DNA of 64,000 nt from Pseudomonas abietaniphila (lineage in GTDB: Bacteria; Pseudomonadota; Gammaproteobacteria; Pseudomonadales; Pseudomonadaceae). The stretch spans positions 868,001-932,000 of the forward strand of contig NZ_CP155619.1 in the NCBI RefSeq assembly GCF_039697315.1, written 5' to 3'. Every line of letters starts with the position of its first letter. Positions within the stretch are counted from its first letter, which is position 1. The notes beneath the pieces were generated by a model. That model was given only the letters and a program-made list of their open reading frames with translations, was not told the DNA's origin and made no database searches. This document shows positions 26,496 through 35,330 of this stretch, piece by piece. A program made the translations under genes and the position numbers.

Positions 26496-28745
26496 TCAAC
26501 GCCGACTGGCGAACCTGATCGCTGTGGAAGATACGTTGTAAAGGATCTCAGGCCCCGTGGACCCTATAGTGAACGCCAGGAGATCCTCGACTTTTTCAAT
26601 GTTTACCAGGCAACTGTTGATGGTCGGGGACTGACTCAATGAAGAAGTGCCGCCGTCGCTGGTAACGGTGCAAGGATTGCCGTAACGGCTGATGCCGTAT
26701 CGGTCTGTAACGTCTAGAAGCTCTAACGAGGAATCATGCGACACCTGAAGAACTCCGCAGCTCACGTCCGTGGAGGTCAATACCCTGGCTATAAACCCTC
26801 CGCGTGCGTTGGAGACCATGCTCAAGTCCCCATCCTGTAGCTGCAAGAGAAATGCATCCCTTGGATTGATCCGGACAGATCCGTGCCTGCGTTCATGGGT
26901 GGGGCCGGTCGTATCCTCATTGCCCCTTGGTGGGTCCGCTGAGAGCAGATGAAAAGGGTAAACGGCTGCCAGACTGCTCCCAAGCCACTCGCGTTTTTCG
27001 TACCATGCAGGGTGTCCGCCACAGTCCCGATAACCGAAATCTGCAATGGTCTTTGAAAAGAGTTCGACCTTCCCGGAAGGCGTCTTCAGCGGATAAGTTT
27101 CGGGTGCCGACAGGAAGCGCTCAAAGGATTCGGCGGTCTCTTTCAAAGCGCGATTACCCGGCGTGCGCTCCTTCAGCGCTCTCTGGCTGAGATGGGCAAT
27201 CCACTCGGTAGCGCATCTGCCACGGGAAAACGATTGGCCAAATCCAAGCTTGTCGGCGAGGGCAGAAAAAATGTCGTAATCGCTCCAGGCCTCTGGCAAC
27301 GATTCAGAAAAAAAATCGGTATGAGCGCGCTCACGCGTTTCGGCCAGGTCAAAATCCTTGAGTTCAGCAGGGGGCAGATGTGGCAACACGATGTCCGCGA
27401 AGCGCGAGGTCGGTGTCCAGCTGGATGCATGACACACCACCGTTTCTGGAGAAGCCCAAGCTGCACGGAGGTGGTTGAAATTTTGCGGGTTGGCGGTATC
27501 GGCGACGAGATAGACAAGCCCAATATCTGGATAACGGATAGTTGCTCCATTGAGCTGAAAAACGCGACCAGGCGACTCGAGCATTTCGGCCAGACGCCCA
27601 AAAGGCACGAGTCGGAATGAATCCGGGCACGGACCACTCTCGGAGCCGAAGACGAATGGCCACATTGGCCGCTGCGCATGTGCGTCGTGATTCTTACACT
27701 CCATCAACAAGCCAGCGTTCGCAGCTCCGAGGTAGCCGAGCGCCGCGACCAGCGCGATGGCAGCCCACAGGACCTGTTCTCCATGCTCGACGCTCAGCAC
27801 GGAAGCAGAAAGCTGCACCACACAAGGCTCTGCCGCCATAAGCCTGGCAAGCATCAGGAGATCTTCTTCTGGTACGAGCGATTGGGCGGATGCCCAGCCA
27901 GCATTTTTGGGTATGCCGTCTGTAACGCCCAAAACGTAATCGGCAAAGACGTCAAATCCTGTGCAATACCGGTCCACAAAAGCCCGATCGTAGAGCTCTT
28001 CCTCGATGAGTGTGTGAATCAGGCACAACATCACCGCCACTTCACTCGCAGGGCGGCACTTGAGCCAGCACGCTCTTAGTCTGATATCGATACTGTCACG
28101 CACAGGACCGATATTGACGACAGGTATGCCTTTATCGGCGACGGACTTCGCACGGATAACGGACTCCGGATGAGCATCTGAACCGAACGACAAGGTTGAC
28201 TGGCCGCTACCGGCGAAACACACAACTCTCTTGCAGTTTTCCAACACTTGCGCATCCGCGAGGCGAGGCAGCACATCACCGATGACATGGTATGCCAGCG
28301 TTTCCTCAACGGTGAATGGATGGGTATAGGTGATGTCCGGAGAATCCCCCGAATACCGCAAGAAGCGCTGAAGCTGGGATTGTGGATCGTGAAACAAGCC
28401 CCCTTCAGACCTGGAAAAGGTACCTCCGTAAATGCTGGCTCCGGCGGCTTTGGTGCTCGCGATTGCCTCTGCCACTCGCTCTAGCGCTTCGTCCCATCCG
28501 ACCGCCACAAAAGGTTCCTGCCCCCGTTCCGCGCACAAACCAGTCCCGGATCGATCGTAATAACTTTTACGAATCATTGGTTGGAGAATCAGGCGCTCAG
28601 AGCCAGTAGGCCCTTGAGCTTCAATGGGTGGCAGAAGAGAACCACTTGAACCCGCGTAAGGAGGGCCTTCAACGTCGCTTTCTACGACATGCCGGAAGAA
28701 TCTTCCGCGCAGCGTCGCCAGACGCAGCAATGAAGCACGTTTCAT
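26496..28745 (-). CDS. Molybdopterin-dependent oxidoreductase, BisC/DMSO-reductase type, divergent
   Basis: 749 aa, close to the usual 770-780 of biotin sulfoxide reductase. FVAVGWDEALERVAEAIAS, SQLQRFLRYSG, the LVADTANPQNFNHLRAAW block and PLKTPSGKVELFSKTIADFG align with BisC. There is no N-terminal 4Fe-4S motif, normal for this subfamily, and no Tat signal, so it should be cytoplasmic. The loop that in BisC reads AGSYGWRS, where Ser ligates Mo, reads GGTFSRSEGG here, with Thr at the ligand position. The HPAHR-type cofactor motif near the C-terminus is also altered (ADPPRGNED). It is either a novel specificity or a decaying enzyme. Confidence 0.8.
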   Translation of the reverse strand: MKRASLLRLATLRGRFFRHVVESDVEGPPYAGSSGSLLPPIEAQGPTGSERLILQPMIRKSYYDRSGTGLCAERGQEPFVAVGWDEALERVAEAIASTKAAGASIYGGTFSRSEGGLFHDPQSQLQRFLRYSGDSPDITYTHPFTVEETLAYHVIGDVLPRLADAQVLENCKRVVCFAGSGQSTLSFGSDAHPESVIRAKSVADKGIPVVNIGPVRDSIDIRLRACWLKCRPASEVAVMLCLIHTLIEEELYDRAFVDRYCTGFDVFADYVLGVTDGIPKNAGWASAQSLVPEEDLLMLARLMAAEPCVVQLSASVLSVEHGEQVLWAAIALVAALGYLGAANAGLLMECKNHDAHAQRPMWPFVFGSESGPCPDSFRLVPFGRLAEMLESPGRVFQLNGATIRYPDIGLVYLVADTANPQNFNHLRAAWASPETVVCHASSWTPTSRFADIVLPHLPPAELKDFDLAETRERAHTDFFSESLPEAWSDYDIFSALADKLGFGQSFSRGRCATEWIAHLSQRALKERTPGNRALKETAESFERFLSAPETYPLKTPSGKVELFSKTIADFGYRDCGGHPAWYEKREWLGSSLAAVYPFHLLSADPPRGNEDTTGPTHERRHGSVRINPRDAFLLQLQDGDLSMVSNARGGFIARVLTSTDVSCGVLQVSHDSSLELLDVTDRYGISRYGNPCTVTSDGGTSSLSQSPTINSCLVNIEKVEDLLAFTIGSTGPEILYNVSSTAIRFASRR

Positions 28746-29008
28746 CTGCTCACTCCTTCAACCCGGCAGGCTATGGATGGAGACAGGAAACCTAAACACC
28801 GAAACGCTGATAATCGCCGCTGCGCGGGACGAAGACGATCGCAAGCCCGCTCCCCAGAGAGCGCCTTGAATGCTGCGTTTCAGAAAACAGAAGTTTCGTA
28901 GTCATGCGGGACTGCGACTGGGCGGGCCCGGCAGTCGACACTAATGATTCGGATTACATTGAGTGGGTGTTGCGCCAGGACTGTCGGCACGACCTGGCGT
29001 CGACACTG

Positions 29009-29347
29009 TCAGGAGTCTTCCAATATAAATTGAAGTTGCTTCAAAGGACCCAGTGGCGTCAGGTCGAACTTCATCAACCCAGCCTTGCCCAAAGGGAGTG
29101 CCTCAAGTAATGCATGCGCTTCTTCCACTGAATCGACATCCATTATGAATACCGGACCGCGTCTGTCTTGCAAGGCATACCACTGGTCAATCTTCCCTTG
29201 AAGATACAGCCGAACGGTGGCGGTGACTTCCTGAGGCATGATCGCCTTGAGCTGCTCGAGGTCCGGCGGGTTCACAAACTGGCCGATCGCTAGAACTCGA
29301 GTGGTTGGAACGGGCTTCAAATAAGCCGTGTTGCTGTCAGTACTCAT
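29009..29347 (-). CDS. Muconolactone-isomerase/YciI-like small protein (copy 2, cytoplasmic)
   Basis: 112 aa from ATG 29347. It shares the pattern of the exported protein at 22137: VPTTRVLAIGQF, LKAIMPQEVTATVRLYLQGK, DQWYALQDRRGPVFIMDVDS, LPLGKAGLMKFDLTPLGPL. No signal peptide. Genes of this kind sit beside NmrA-type oxidoreductases, and here one begins 33 bp upstream on the same strand, so they form an operon. A dimeric alpha+beta barrel isomerase or ligand-binding role is likely. Confidence 0.75.
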   Translation of the reverse strand: MSTDSNTAYLKPVPTTRVLAIGQFVNPPDLEQLKAIMPQEVTATVRLYLQGKIDQWYALQDRRGPVFIMDVDSVEEAHALLEALPLGKAGLMKFDLTPLGPLKQLQFILEDS

Positions 29348-29380
29348 ACATTCTCCACAACCGCTAGTTGGCATTAGGTC

Positions 29381-30277
29381 TTAATTGCTACCCGGCATGA
29401 ATCGATCGCGTTTCTCCTGGACAAACTGCTGCACTGTCATCGGTGGCAAACCGGTGATGTCCTGAATGAGTGAGTCATGTCCCGCGAAAATACCGTTCTG
29501 ATAGTCTCGGTACACCGCGCTCACATGCTGTATGAAATGCTCCGGTAAACCCAACGCGCTCAGGCGCTGTTCAAAACCCTCAATGCTCTCGGGCACATAA
29601 CGAATTTCTCTTCCCAGCGCCTCGCCAACGGCTGCTGCGATCTGCTGGTGGTTCATTTCCTTCGCGCCAAAAAGCGGGTAGACCTTGCCGACGTGCCTGG
29701 CGGGTTCAAGCAAGATGGCCGCGATCAGCCGACCTTGATCCTCGGCGGCAATCGGCGCATGACGTCCCTCCCCGGCGGGTACTTGAAGAATGCCGTGTTG
29801 CGCAATCAAGGGAAGTTGAAAGCCATAGAGCAACCACTCCATAAAGAAGGTCGGCCGCAGATGGGTAGTCGGGATACCGGACCAATTGAACACCTGCTCT
29901 GAAAACCAATGGTCTCGAGCGGCATGGCTGGCGGCATCGCGGCGCGCAGATATCTGAGACATATTCACGACGGCCTGCACGCCGGATTCGCGTGCGGCTT
30001 CGGCAAAGAAGGCCGTAGCATTCAGAATGCCCGGCTGCATGATCGGGTAAACGAAATACGCCGCGTGTACGCCTTGCATCGCGCTCCGGACGCTATGGAA
30101 ATCCACCAGGTCACCCAGTGCCACTTCAACCCCACGATCCCGTAGAGCTTGCGCGCGGGCATCGTCGCTGCGCACAAACGCCCTGACTTGAGCGCCTTTC
30201 GCGAGCAGATGATCAATCGCATACCCGCCGGTTGCGCCCGTGGCCCCTGTCACCAGAATCCGGTGATCGCTATTCAT
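29381..30277 (-). CDS. NmrA-type NAD(P)-binding oxidoreductase (copy 2)
   Basis: 298 aa from ATG 30277 with GGAG 9 nt upstream. ILVTGATGATGGYAIDHLLA is the cofactor loop; GVEVALGDLVDF, NMSQIS and NWSGIPTTHLRPTFFM follow, all mirrored in the protein at 19613. It lacks the classical SDR YxxxK. Divergent from the AraC gene at 30523 and followed by the small isomerase-like gene, it forms the second copy of an AraC/NmrA/isomerase-like module. Probably reduces or senses quinone-like electrophiles; inferred. Confidence 0.8.
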   Translation of the reverse strand: MNSDHRILVTGATGATGGYAIDHLLAKGAQVRAFVRSDDARAQALRDRGVEVALGDLVDFHSVRSAMQGVHAAYFVYPIMQPGILNATAFFAEAARESGVQAVVNMSQISARRDAASHAARDHWFSEQVFNWSGIPTTHLRPTFFMEWLLYGFQLPLIAQHGILQVPAGEGRHAPIAAEDQGRLIAAILLEPARHVGKVYPLFGAKEMNHQQIAAAVGEALGREIRYVPESIEGFEQRLSALGLPEHFIQHVSAVYRDYQNGIFAGHDSLIQDITGLPPMTVQQFVQEKRDRFMPGSN

Positions 30278-30522
30278 GTATCCAGTCTCCATCTGTTTGT
30301 ACTTTTCTGATGGGGTATCCATGAGCATGCATCGCTGGCTGTGCAGCTCGGCAGCGCCGGCATCACACACCACGGGGCGGAAATCGCCTGACGAGTGTGT
30401 GTCTAACGACTAAGATTTCCCTGTTGTCTGCTGACGTGAGCTTGAGGCTAGACGCCTTGGGAAAGCCGATCAATGTCAAAAAGTCCGCGTTCTGTGACAA
30501 ATCGTCCGCGCAGGAGCCCAGC

Positions 30523-31452
30523 ATGAATTCCGACCATTGGCTCAACTACCTCACCGCCGAAGGGATCATCATTTCTCAAAGTTTTCTCAAGGGTGATTGG
30601 GGTGTGGAGATGGAAAGTGCCCAAGGCACGTATTTCCACTTCGTTGCTCAGGGAAGCGCACTTTTCGCAACTGAAGGCGGCAAGGAGATCTGCCTTGGGG
30701 CTGGCGACCTGATCGTTTTGCCGCGGGGTGATGCTCATGTTCTCAAACGGTTCAAAGACAGCAAGACCCTTTCCCTCGGCCGTTTTATAAGCCACTCAAA
30801 AGGGCTTCATCGCCGAGACCCTGATGCCACGAGTTTCATCTGTGGATCGTTCGGCATCGACCGAGACATGGTCATGCCCGCAATCAAATCCCTTCCCAAC
30901 TCGCTGCACCTCAGGAGCGAGTCGAGGGACCTTCCTTCGGCCATTACCGACACCCTGAAACAGCTGCGCGCTGAGGTGGAACAGTCCAGACTCGGCAGTC
31001 AGGTGGTGATCCGACACCTGCTGTCCACCCTGTTCGTGTACGTGTTGCGGGAGTGGTCCGAGAACTCAGCCAAGGAGGCCGGAAACTGGTTTTCGGCCAT
31101 GCAAAACCCACTCATCGCCAAAGCCCTCGCATGCATCCATGAGAAGCCTCACCACACTTGGACACTGGAGCGTTTGGCGCAGGAGGCCTCCATGTCACGG
31201 TCAGCATTTGCGAAACAGTTCCGCGATACCGTAGGTGAAACACCGCATTCCTACCTGACGAGGTGGCGGCTCGGAATTGCAGCTCAACTGCTGGGGCAAA
31301 CGACGCTGAGCATTGGCGAAATAGCCTATAAGGTTGGCTTTCAATCCGAATACTCATTCAACCGGGCGTTCAAAACAGCGCGGGGCATCACCCCCGCGAA
31401 GGCCAGAGAACAACAGCGAGTAGACGCCGTTGGCCCCTTGATTCCGGTTTGA
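30523..31452 (+). CDS. AraC family regulator with N-terminal cupin domain (copy 2)
   Basis: 309 aa from ATG 30523 (AGGAG, 6-nt spacing); the frame extends to 30397 without support. The cupin sensor part includes GTYFHFVAQGSALFATEG and LGAGDLIVLPRGDAHVL. The HTH pair is WTLERLAQEASMSRSAFAKQ and SIGEIAYKVGFQSEYSFNRA. The shared SQVVIRHLLSTLFVYVLREW segment shows close kinship with the AraC protein at 18408. Its likely targets are the divergent NmrA-type gene and its partner. Confidence 0.85.
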   Translation: MNSDHWLNYLTAEGIIISQSFLKGDWGVEMESAQGTYFHFVAQGSALFATEGGKEICLGAGDLIVLPRGDAHVLKRFKDSKTLSLGRFISHSKGLHRRDPDATSFICGSFGIDRDMVMPAIKSLPNSLHLRSESRDLPSAITDTLKQLRAEVEQSRLGSQVVIRHLLSTLFVYVLREWSENSAKEAGNWFSAMQNPLIAKALACIHEKPHHTWTLERLAQEASMSRSAFAKQFRDTVGETPHSYLTRWRLGIAAQLLGQTTLSIGEIAYKVGFQSEYSFNRAFKTARGITPAKAREQQRVDAVGPLIPV

Positions 31453-31518
31453 ACGCTGCGCCCGCTCGGGCCGCTCACCAAAGCGCCACGTGAAGATCTC
31501 GGTGCTCGCTGACACACG

Positions 31519-33159
31519 CTACAGTTTGAATTTCGCCACCATGCCGTTAAAGGAAATGGCCAGGCGAGAAAGCTCCTGAGTAGAGGCGCTGGTTTGATTT
31601 GCGCCCGCCGCACTCTGAGCCGAGAGGTCCTGTATGTTCGTCAGGTTTCGGTCTACAGATCGCGCAACTTGCGCCTGCTCTTCCGCAGCGCTGGCAATAA
31701 TGAGGTTTTGCTCGTTGATCCGCCCTACCCCGTCACTGATACGCTCCAGCGCTGCTCCCGCTTCTGTCGCCAAGGATTGTGTACTGAGCGCGAGCGTCTG
31801 GCTTTTTCCCATAGCCTGCACTGCTTCATCAGCGCCCTGTCGCACCTTGTTGATCATCGATTCGATTTCACCGGTCGAATCTTGAGTACGATGCGCCAAA
31901 GCACGGACTTCATCGGCTACCACCGCAAACCCGCGACCTTGCTCACCGGCTCGCGCAGCCTCAATTGCAGCATTCAGCGCCAGCAAGTTGGTTTGCTCTG
32001 CAATGCTTCGAATGACATCCAGCACCTTCGTGATATCCCGGATCTGGCTCGCCAGGTTTTGAACACGCTGGGTAGAGTCAGTGATCTCCAGCGTCATGGT
32101 ATCCATGGCCGTGATCGCTTGCTTGACCTGGCCCTGGCCACTGATAGCTTCTTCTGCAGTCTGCGCAGAAGCCTGCGATGCATTGGCCGCACTGCGAGCA
32201 ACCTCCTCAGCGGCAGCTGTCATCTGATTAACCGCAGTGGCCGCTTGTTGGATTTCATCATTTTGGCGTACCAGCGCCTTCGTCCCTTCGTAGGTGACTG
32301 CAGTCAACTCCTCTGCGGCCGATGCCAACTGATCCGAAGCACCTGCTATCTGCTGGACAGTACCCTTCAGGTTGCTTTGCATATTTGCCAACGCCCTGAG
32401 CAATTGACCGGTCTCGTCCTTTCCACCTTCGACAATGGGGTGAGTCAGGTCGCCGTCAGCCACCTTGGCGGCGCTGTGCATGGACTCAAAGATGGGTTGG
32501 GTGATGACGTTCGTCACTACAAGACCGAGCCCAATTGCGCTGCCAACGGCGACGAGTGACCCCACCAGTAAGATCCATGTCGATTGGCGGTTGGTCTCTA
32601 CGCCCGTTTCAGCAGATTCGTTCGCTTGCCGACCATTGGAAGAAATGATGATGTCCAACTCTTCTGTCAGTTTTTTGTACACGGGCTCAAACACAGCGCT
32701 GATCAATCTGTCGAGTTGCTCAGAATCCCCGCTGCGTAGAGCGCCGTTGATATCTCTGATGGCGGCGGTATACGTGACCCAGTCACGCAGAAAGGCATCC
32801 CCAGCCGTTCGCTCGTCATCGTCTAACGGTGCAGTGCGATAAGCATCAAAATCTTTTTTAGCCTGGATAACGTTCTCGTCAACGCCCCTGAGAGACTCTT
32901 CAATCTCCCGCTGAGGCATCTTTCTCGTCGTAGATGCGATAGCCTTGAACATATTCCCACTGGAAGCAGTAACATTACTCTTTACCGAGGCAATCTTGGT
33001 GATGCAATACAGATTGTTGTCAACAGAATCACGAAACAAGTCGTAAAGCCGTGAGATCCCCGACTGCCCTAATACCGCCACCACAATTGTAATGGCTGCA
33101 CAGATACCAAACGCGGACAGAAGCTTAGGCCTCAATTTCAGATTTTTTATTCCGGACAT
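31519..33159 (-). CDS. Methyl-accepting chemotaxis protein (4HB sensor)
   Basis: 546 aa from ATG 33159; TTG 33174 is an alternative and neither has a strong RBS. Membrane segment 1 is near residues 14-36. A periplasmic four-helix-bundle domain of about 150 residues is followed by membrane segment 2 ([20 protein letters not shown]), a HAMP domain and the signalling hairpin with tip [20 protein letters not shown]. It has no C-terminal CheR-tether pentapeptide. The 4HB domain usually senses small organic or amino acids directly or through binding proteins. Stand-alone, with no che genes nearby. Confidence 0.9.
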   Translation of the reverse strand: MSGIKNLKLRPKLLSAFGICAAITIVVAVLGQSGISRLYDLFRDSVDNNLYCITKIASVKSNVTASSGNMFKAIASTTRKMPQREIEESLRGVDENVIQAKKDFDAYRTAPLDDDERTAGDAFLRDWVTYTAAIRDINGALRSGDSEQLDRLISAVFEPVYKKLTEELDIIISSNGRQANESAETGVETNRQSTWILLVGSLVAVGSAIGLGLVVTNVITQPIFESMHSAAKVADGDLTHPIVEGGKDETGQLLRALANMQSNLKGTVQQIAGASDQLASAAEELTAVTYEGTKALVRQNDEIQQAATAVNQMTAAAEEVARSAANASQASAQTAEEAISGQGQVKQAITAMDTMTLEITDSTQRVQNLASQIRDITKVLDVIRSIAEQTNLLALNAAIEAARAGEQGRGFAVVADEVRALAHRTQDSTGEIESMINKVRQGADEAVQAMGKSQTLALSTQSLATEAGAALERISDGVGRINEQNLIIASAAEEQAQVARSVDRNLTNIQDLSAQSAAGANQTSASTQELSRLAISFNGMVAKFKL

Positions 33160-33778
33160 AGGAGTACTCGACAAAAGAGTTTTAGATGAGGTCTGTGCAT
33201 TTCATGCGAATTTTTATAGTTTGCGAAAAACGGGGCTTTTTGGCGAAACTTAGGCAGGAGCGGTCGAACCCAATACTGGCTAATAAATAGCTGCGCTTTG
33301 GGAAACCGTTGAATCAAAAGCCAAAATAAATCTGATGCGGACAGCCAGACACATAAAATAATTACAAATTTATTACATGCCTGCGTCTCAGATTTGGAAA
33401 ATTTGAATCTAAAATCCTGGCTATAACAGTCTTTTTAATTGCCAGCTTGCACAGAGACTAGCTGCACTCATTAACGGAGCCAATGCTTGATCGTTCAGAT
33501 TCTTTGTCAATTCGTGCTCAACAGCGTTGGTTTCGCCCTATTTATTGAGCAGGGCCATGAATAGCTGACAAGCCCAGAACGGGGCACAAAGTTTTATTCG
33601 AAGTGGGCAAAGCGAGGTCCTGGTGGGCTCGTTATGCCAGGCCCCACTTTCAGTCACTGTGACTAGATCTACCCCACATCGCTAACCGCACTCCCTTCAC
33701 CAGTAACGAACCTTCTGCTGACCGTAACCTGTTGGGAGCAGCACTGAGACCAGGGGTCCAGTCGCACCCCATCGACCG
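33160..33778. other. 620-bp region without a gene
   Basis: Between the MCP start and the stop of the outer-membrane channel gene. The part from 33175 to 33440 is AT-rich and likely contains the MCP promoter; I find no good sigma-28 match. No ORF of interest and no clear terminator were seen for the efflux operon. Confidence 0.4.
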
Positions 33779-35260
33779 TTACTTTTTCGCCGTCGTTTCT
33801 TTGCCGGCCTGCGGCCAACCGCCACCCAGTGCACGGAAGGTCGAGACTGCCGCGCGCGCGTCATTGGCGTGTAGTTGCGCCAGTTGATCCCTCGAAGTCA
33901 GCAGCTGGCGATCTTCGTCCAGCACTTCAACCAAGCTCACAGCACCGCCCTTGTAGGCGTCCTGCGCTGCATCGCGGGCAGTCTGGTGCGCGGTGACTTC
34001 CTGATCCACTTCACTGCGCTGGGATTCGAGTTCGACCAGCGTCACGATCGAGTCCTCGACGTCCTCGGTGGCCTTCAACATGGCCTGCCGGTACTCGGCC
34101 AGTGCCTCAGCGTTGGCGCCTTTGGCCTGAGCCACTTCAGCATCCACCCGACCGAAATCGAACAGCCGCCAGTGCAGGCCGATGATCGCTTGCGGTTGAA
34201 ACGCCGCCGAGCTGAATAACTGACCACTGTGGGCGGTATCGAAGCCGAGCAGACCGGACAGCGAGACCTTCGGGTAGTACTCGGAAATCGCCGCGCCGAT
34301 GCGCGCATTGGACGCCGCCAGTTTGCGTTCGGCGGCAATCACGTCAGGACGACGACGCAGCAGTTCAGCCGGGCCTTGCGAATCGCTGATGGTCGGCACG
34401 CTGTATTGCTGCGGGCTGTTTGTGAGTTCCTGAGAATAGGTGCCGGGTTGCGCGCCCATCAGCACATCCAGACGGTTGAGCTGGGTCGCCAGTTCGGTGC
34501 GCAGTGGCGGGATGGTCGCCCGTGCCTGCAACACCAGCGCTTCGGCCTGAGCCTGTTCGCGATTGGTCGCAAGACCGCTGCCCATGCGGTCCTTGATCAG
34601 GTCCAGCAGGTTGTTCTGGGTCTTGACCTGATCCTCGGCGACTGCCAGTCGTTGCTGGGCGCCACGGATGCGGAAGTAGGCGTCGGCCGCTTCCGAGGCC
34701 ACAGAAATGCGCACGCCGATATGGCTGGCCTCGGCGGCCTGAGCCTCATCAATTGCCGCCTCTTCGCCACGCTTCAGACCTCCCGCCAGATCGGCTTCCC
34801 AACTGGCGCCGACCCCGAGAGTTTCCAGCGTCTGATTGCGGTCGTAGCCAGGAAACGCGCTGCCCACTTGGCCCTGCGAGCTTTCGGTGGACTGTCGTTG
34901 ACGCGTCGCCTTGCCGTCCAGCGACCCCTGCGGCATGCGAATGGCGCCTGCTTGCTGAGCAGCGGCGCGGGCCTGTTCGACCCGGGCGAAGGATTTGGCC
35001 AGGTCCAGATTCTGGTCCAGTACACGTTGCACGATGCGGGTCAGTTCCGGATCGTTGAAGCCGGTCCACCAGGTGTCCAGCGCCGGGGATGGCGTATCGC
35101 CGACCCGCTGCTGCAACAGGGTCTGGTTCTGGTATGACGCGGTCAGGGTGCTGTCCGGTTGCTTGTAATCCGGGCCGACGGTGCAGCCAGCGACGACGAT
35201 AAACAAGGCGCTAAGGGCGAAAAGGCCGGTGCGCTTGAAACGAGACGCCAGAGTGTTCAT
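33779..35260 (-). CDS. Outer-membrane efflux lipoprotein, NodT/OprM family
   Basis: 493 aa from ATG 35260 (GAGGA, 7-nt spacing). The signal peptide ends in the lipobox VVAGC, giving a lipidated Cys near residue 25. Two OEP repeats follow, with DTWWTGFNDPELTRIV, DLAKSFARVEQARAAAQQAG and LLRRRPDVIAAERKLAASNA typical of NodT-like channels. It is the last gene of the HxlR-EmrA-EmrB operon and completes a tripartite system spanning both membranes. Confidence 0.9.
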   Translation of the reverse strand: MNTLASRFKRTGLFALSALFIVVAGCTVGPDYKQPDSTLTASYQNQTLLQQRVGDTPSPALDTWWTGFNDPELTRIVQRVLDQNLDLAKSFARVEQARAAAQQAGAIRMPQGSLDGKATRQRQSTESSQGQVGSAFPGYDRNQTLETLGVGASWEADLAGGLKRGEEAAIDEAQAAEASHIGVRISVASEAADAYFRIRGAQQRLAVAEDQVKTQNNLLDLIKDRMGSGLATNREQAQAEALVLQARATIPPLRTELATQLNRLDVLMGAQPGTYSQELTNSPQQYSVPTISDSQGPAELLRRRPDVIAAERKLAASNARIGAAISEYYPKVSLSGLLGFDTAHSGQLFSSAAFQPQAIIGLHWRLFDFGRVDAEVAQAKGANAEALAEYRQAMLKATEDVEDSIVTLVELESQRSEVDQEVTAHQTARDAAQDAYKGGAVSLVEVLDEDRQLLTSRDQLAQLHANDARAAVSTFRALGGGWPQAGKETTAKK

Positions 35261-35330
35261 GGGGCTGTCCTCGAAACGTGATGCGAAAAGTGGGAAATGG
35301 ATGTTCATGGCAGTCTCAGGTCTGTCCGGA

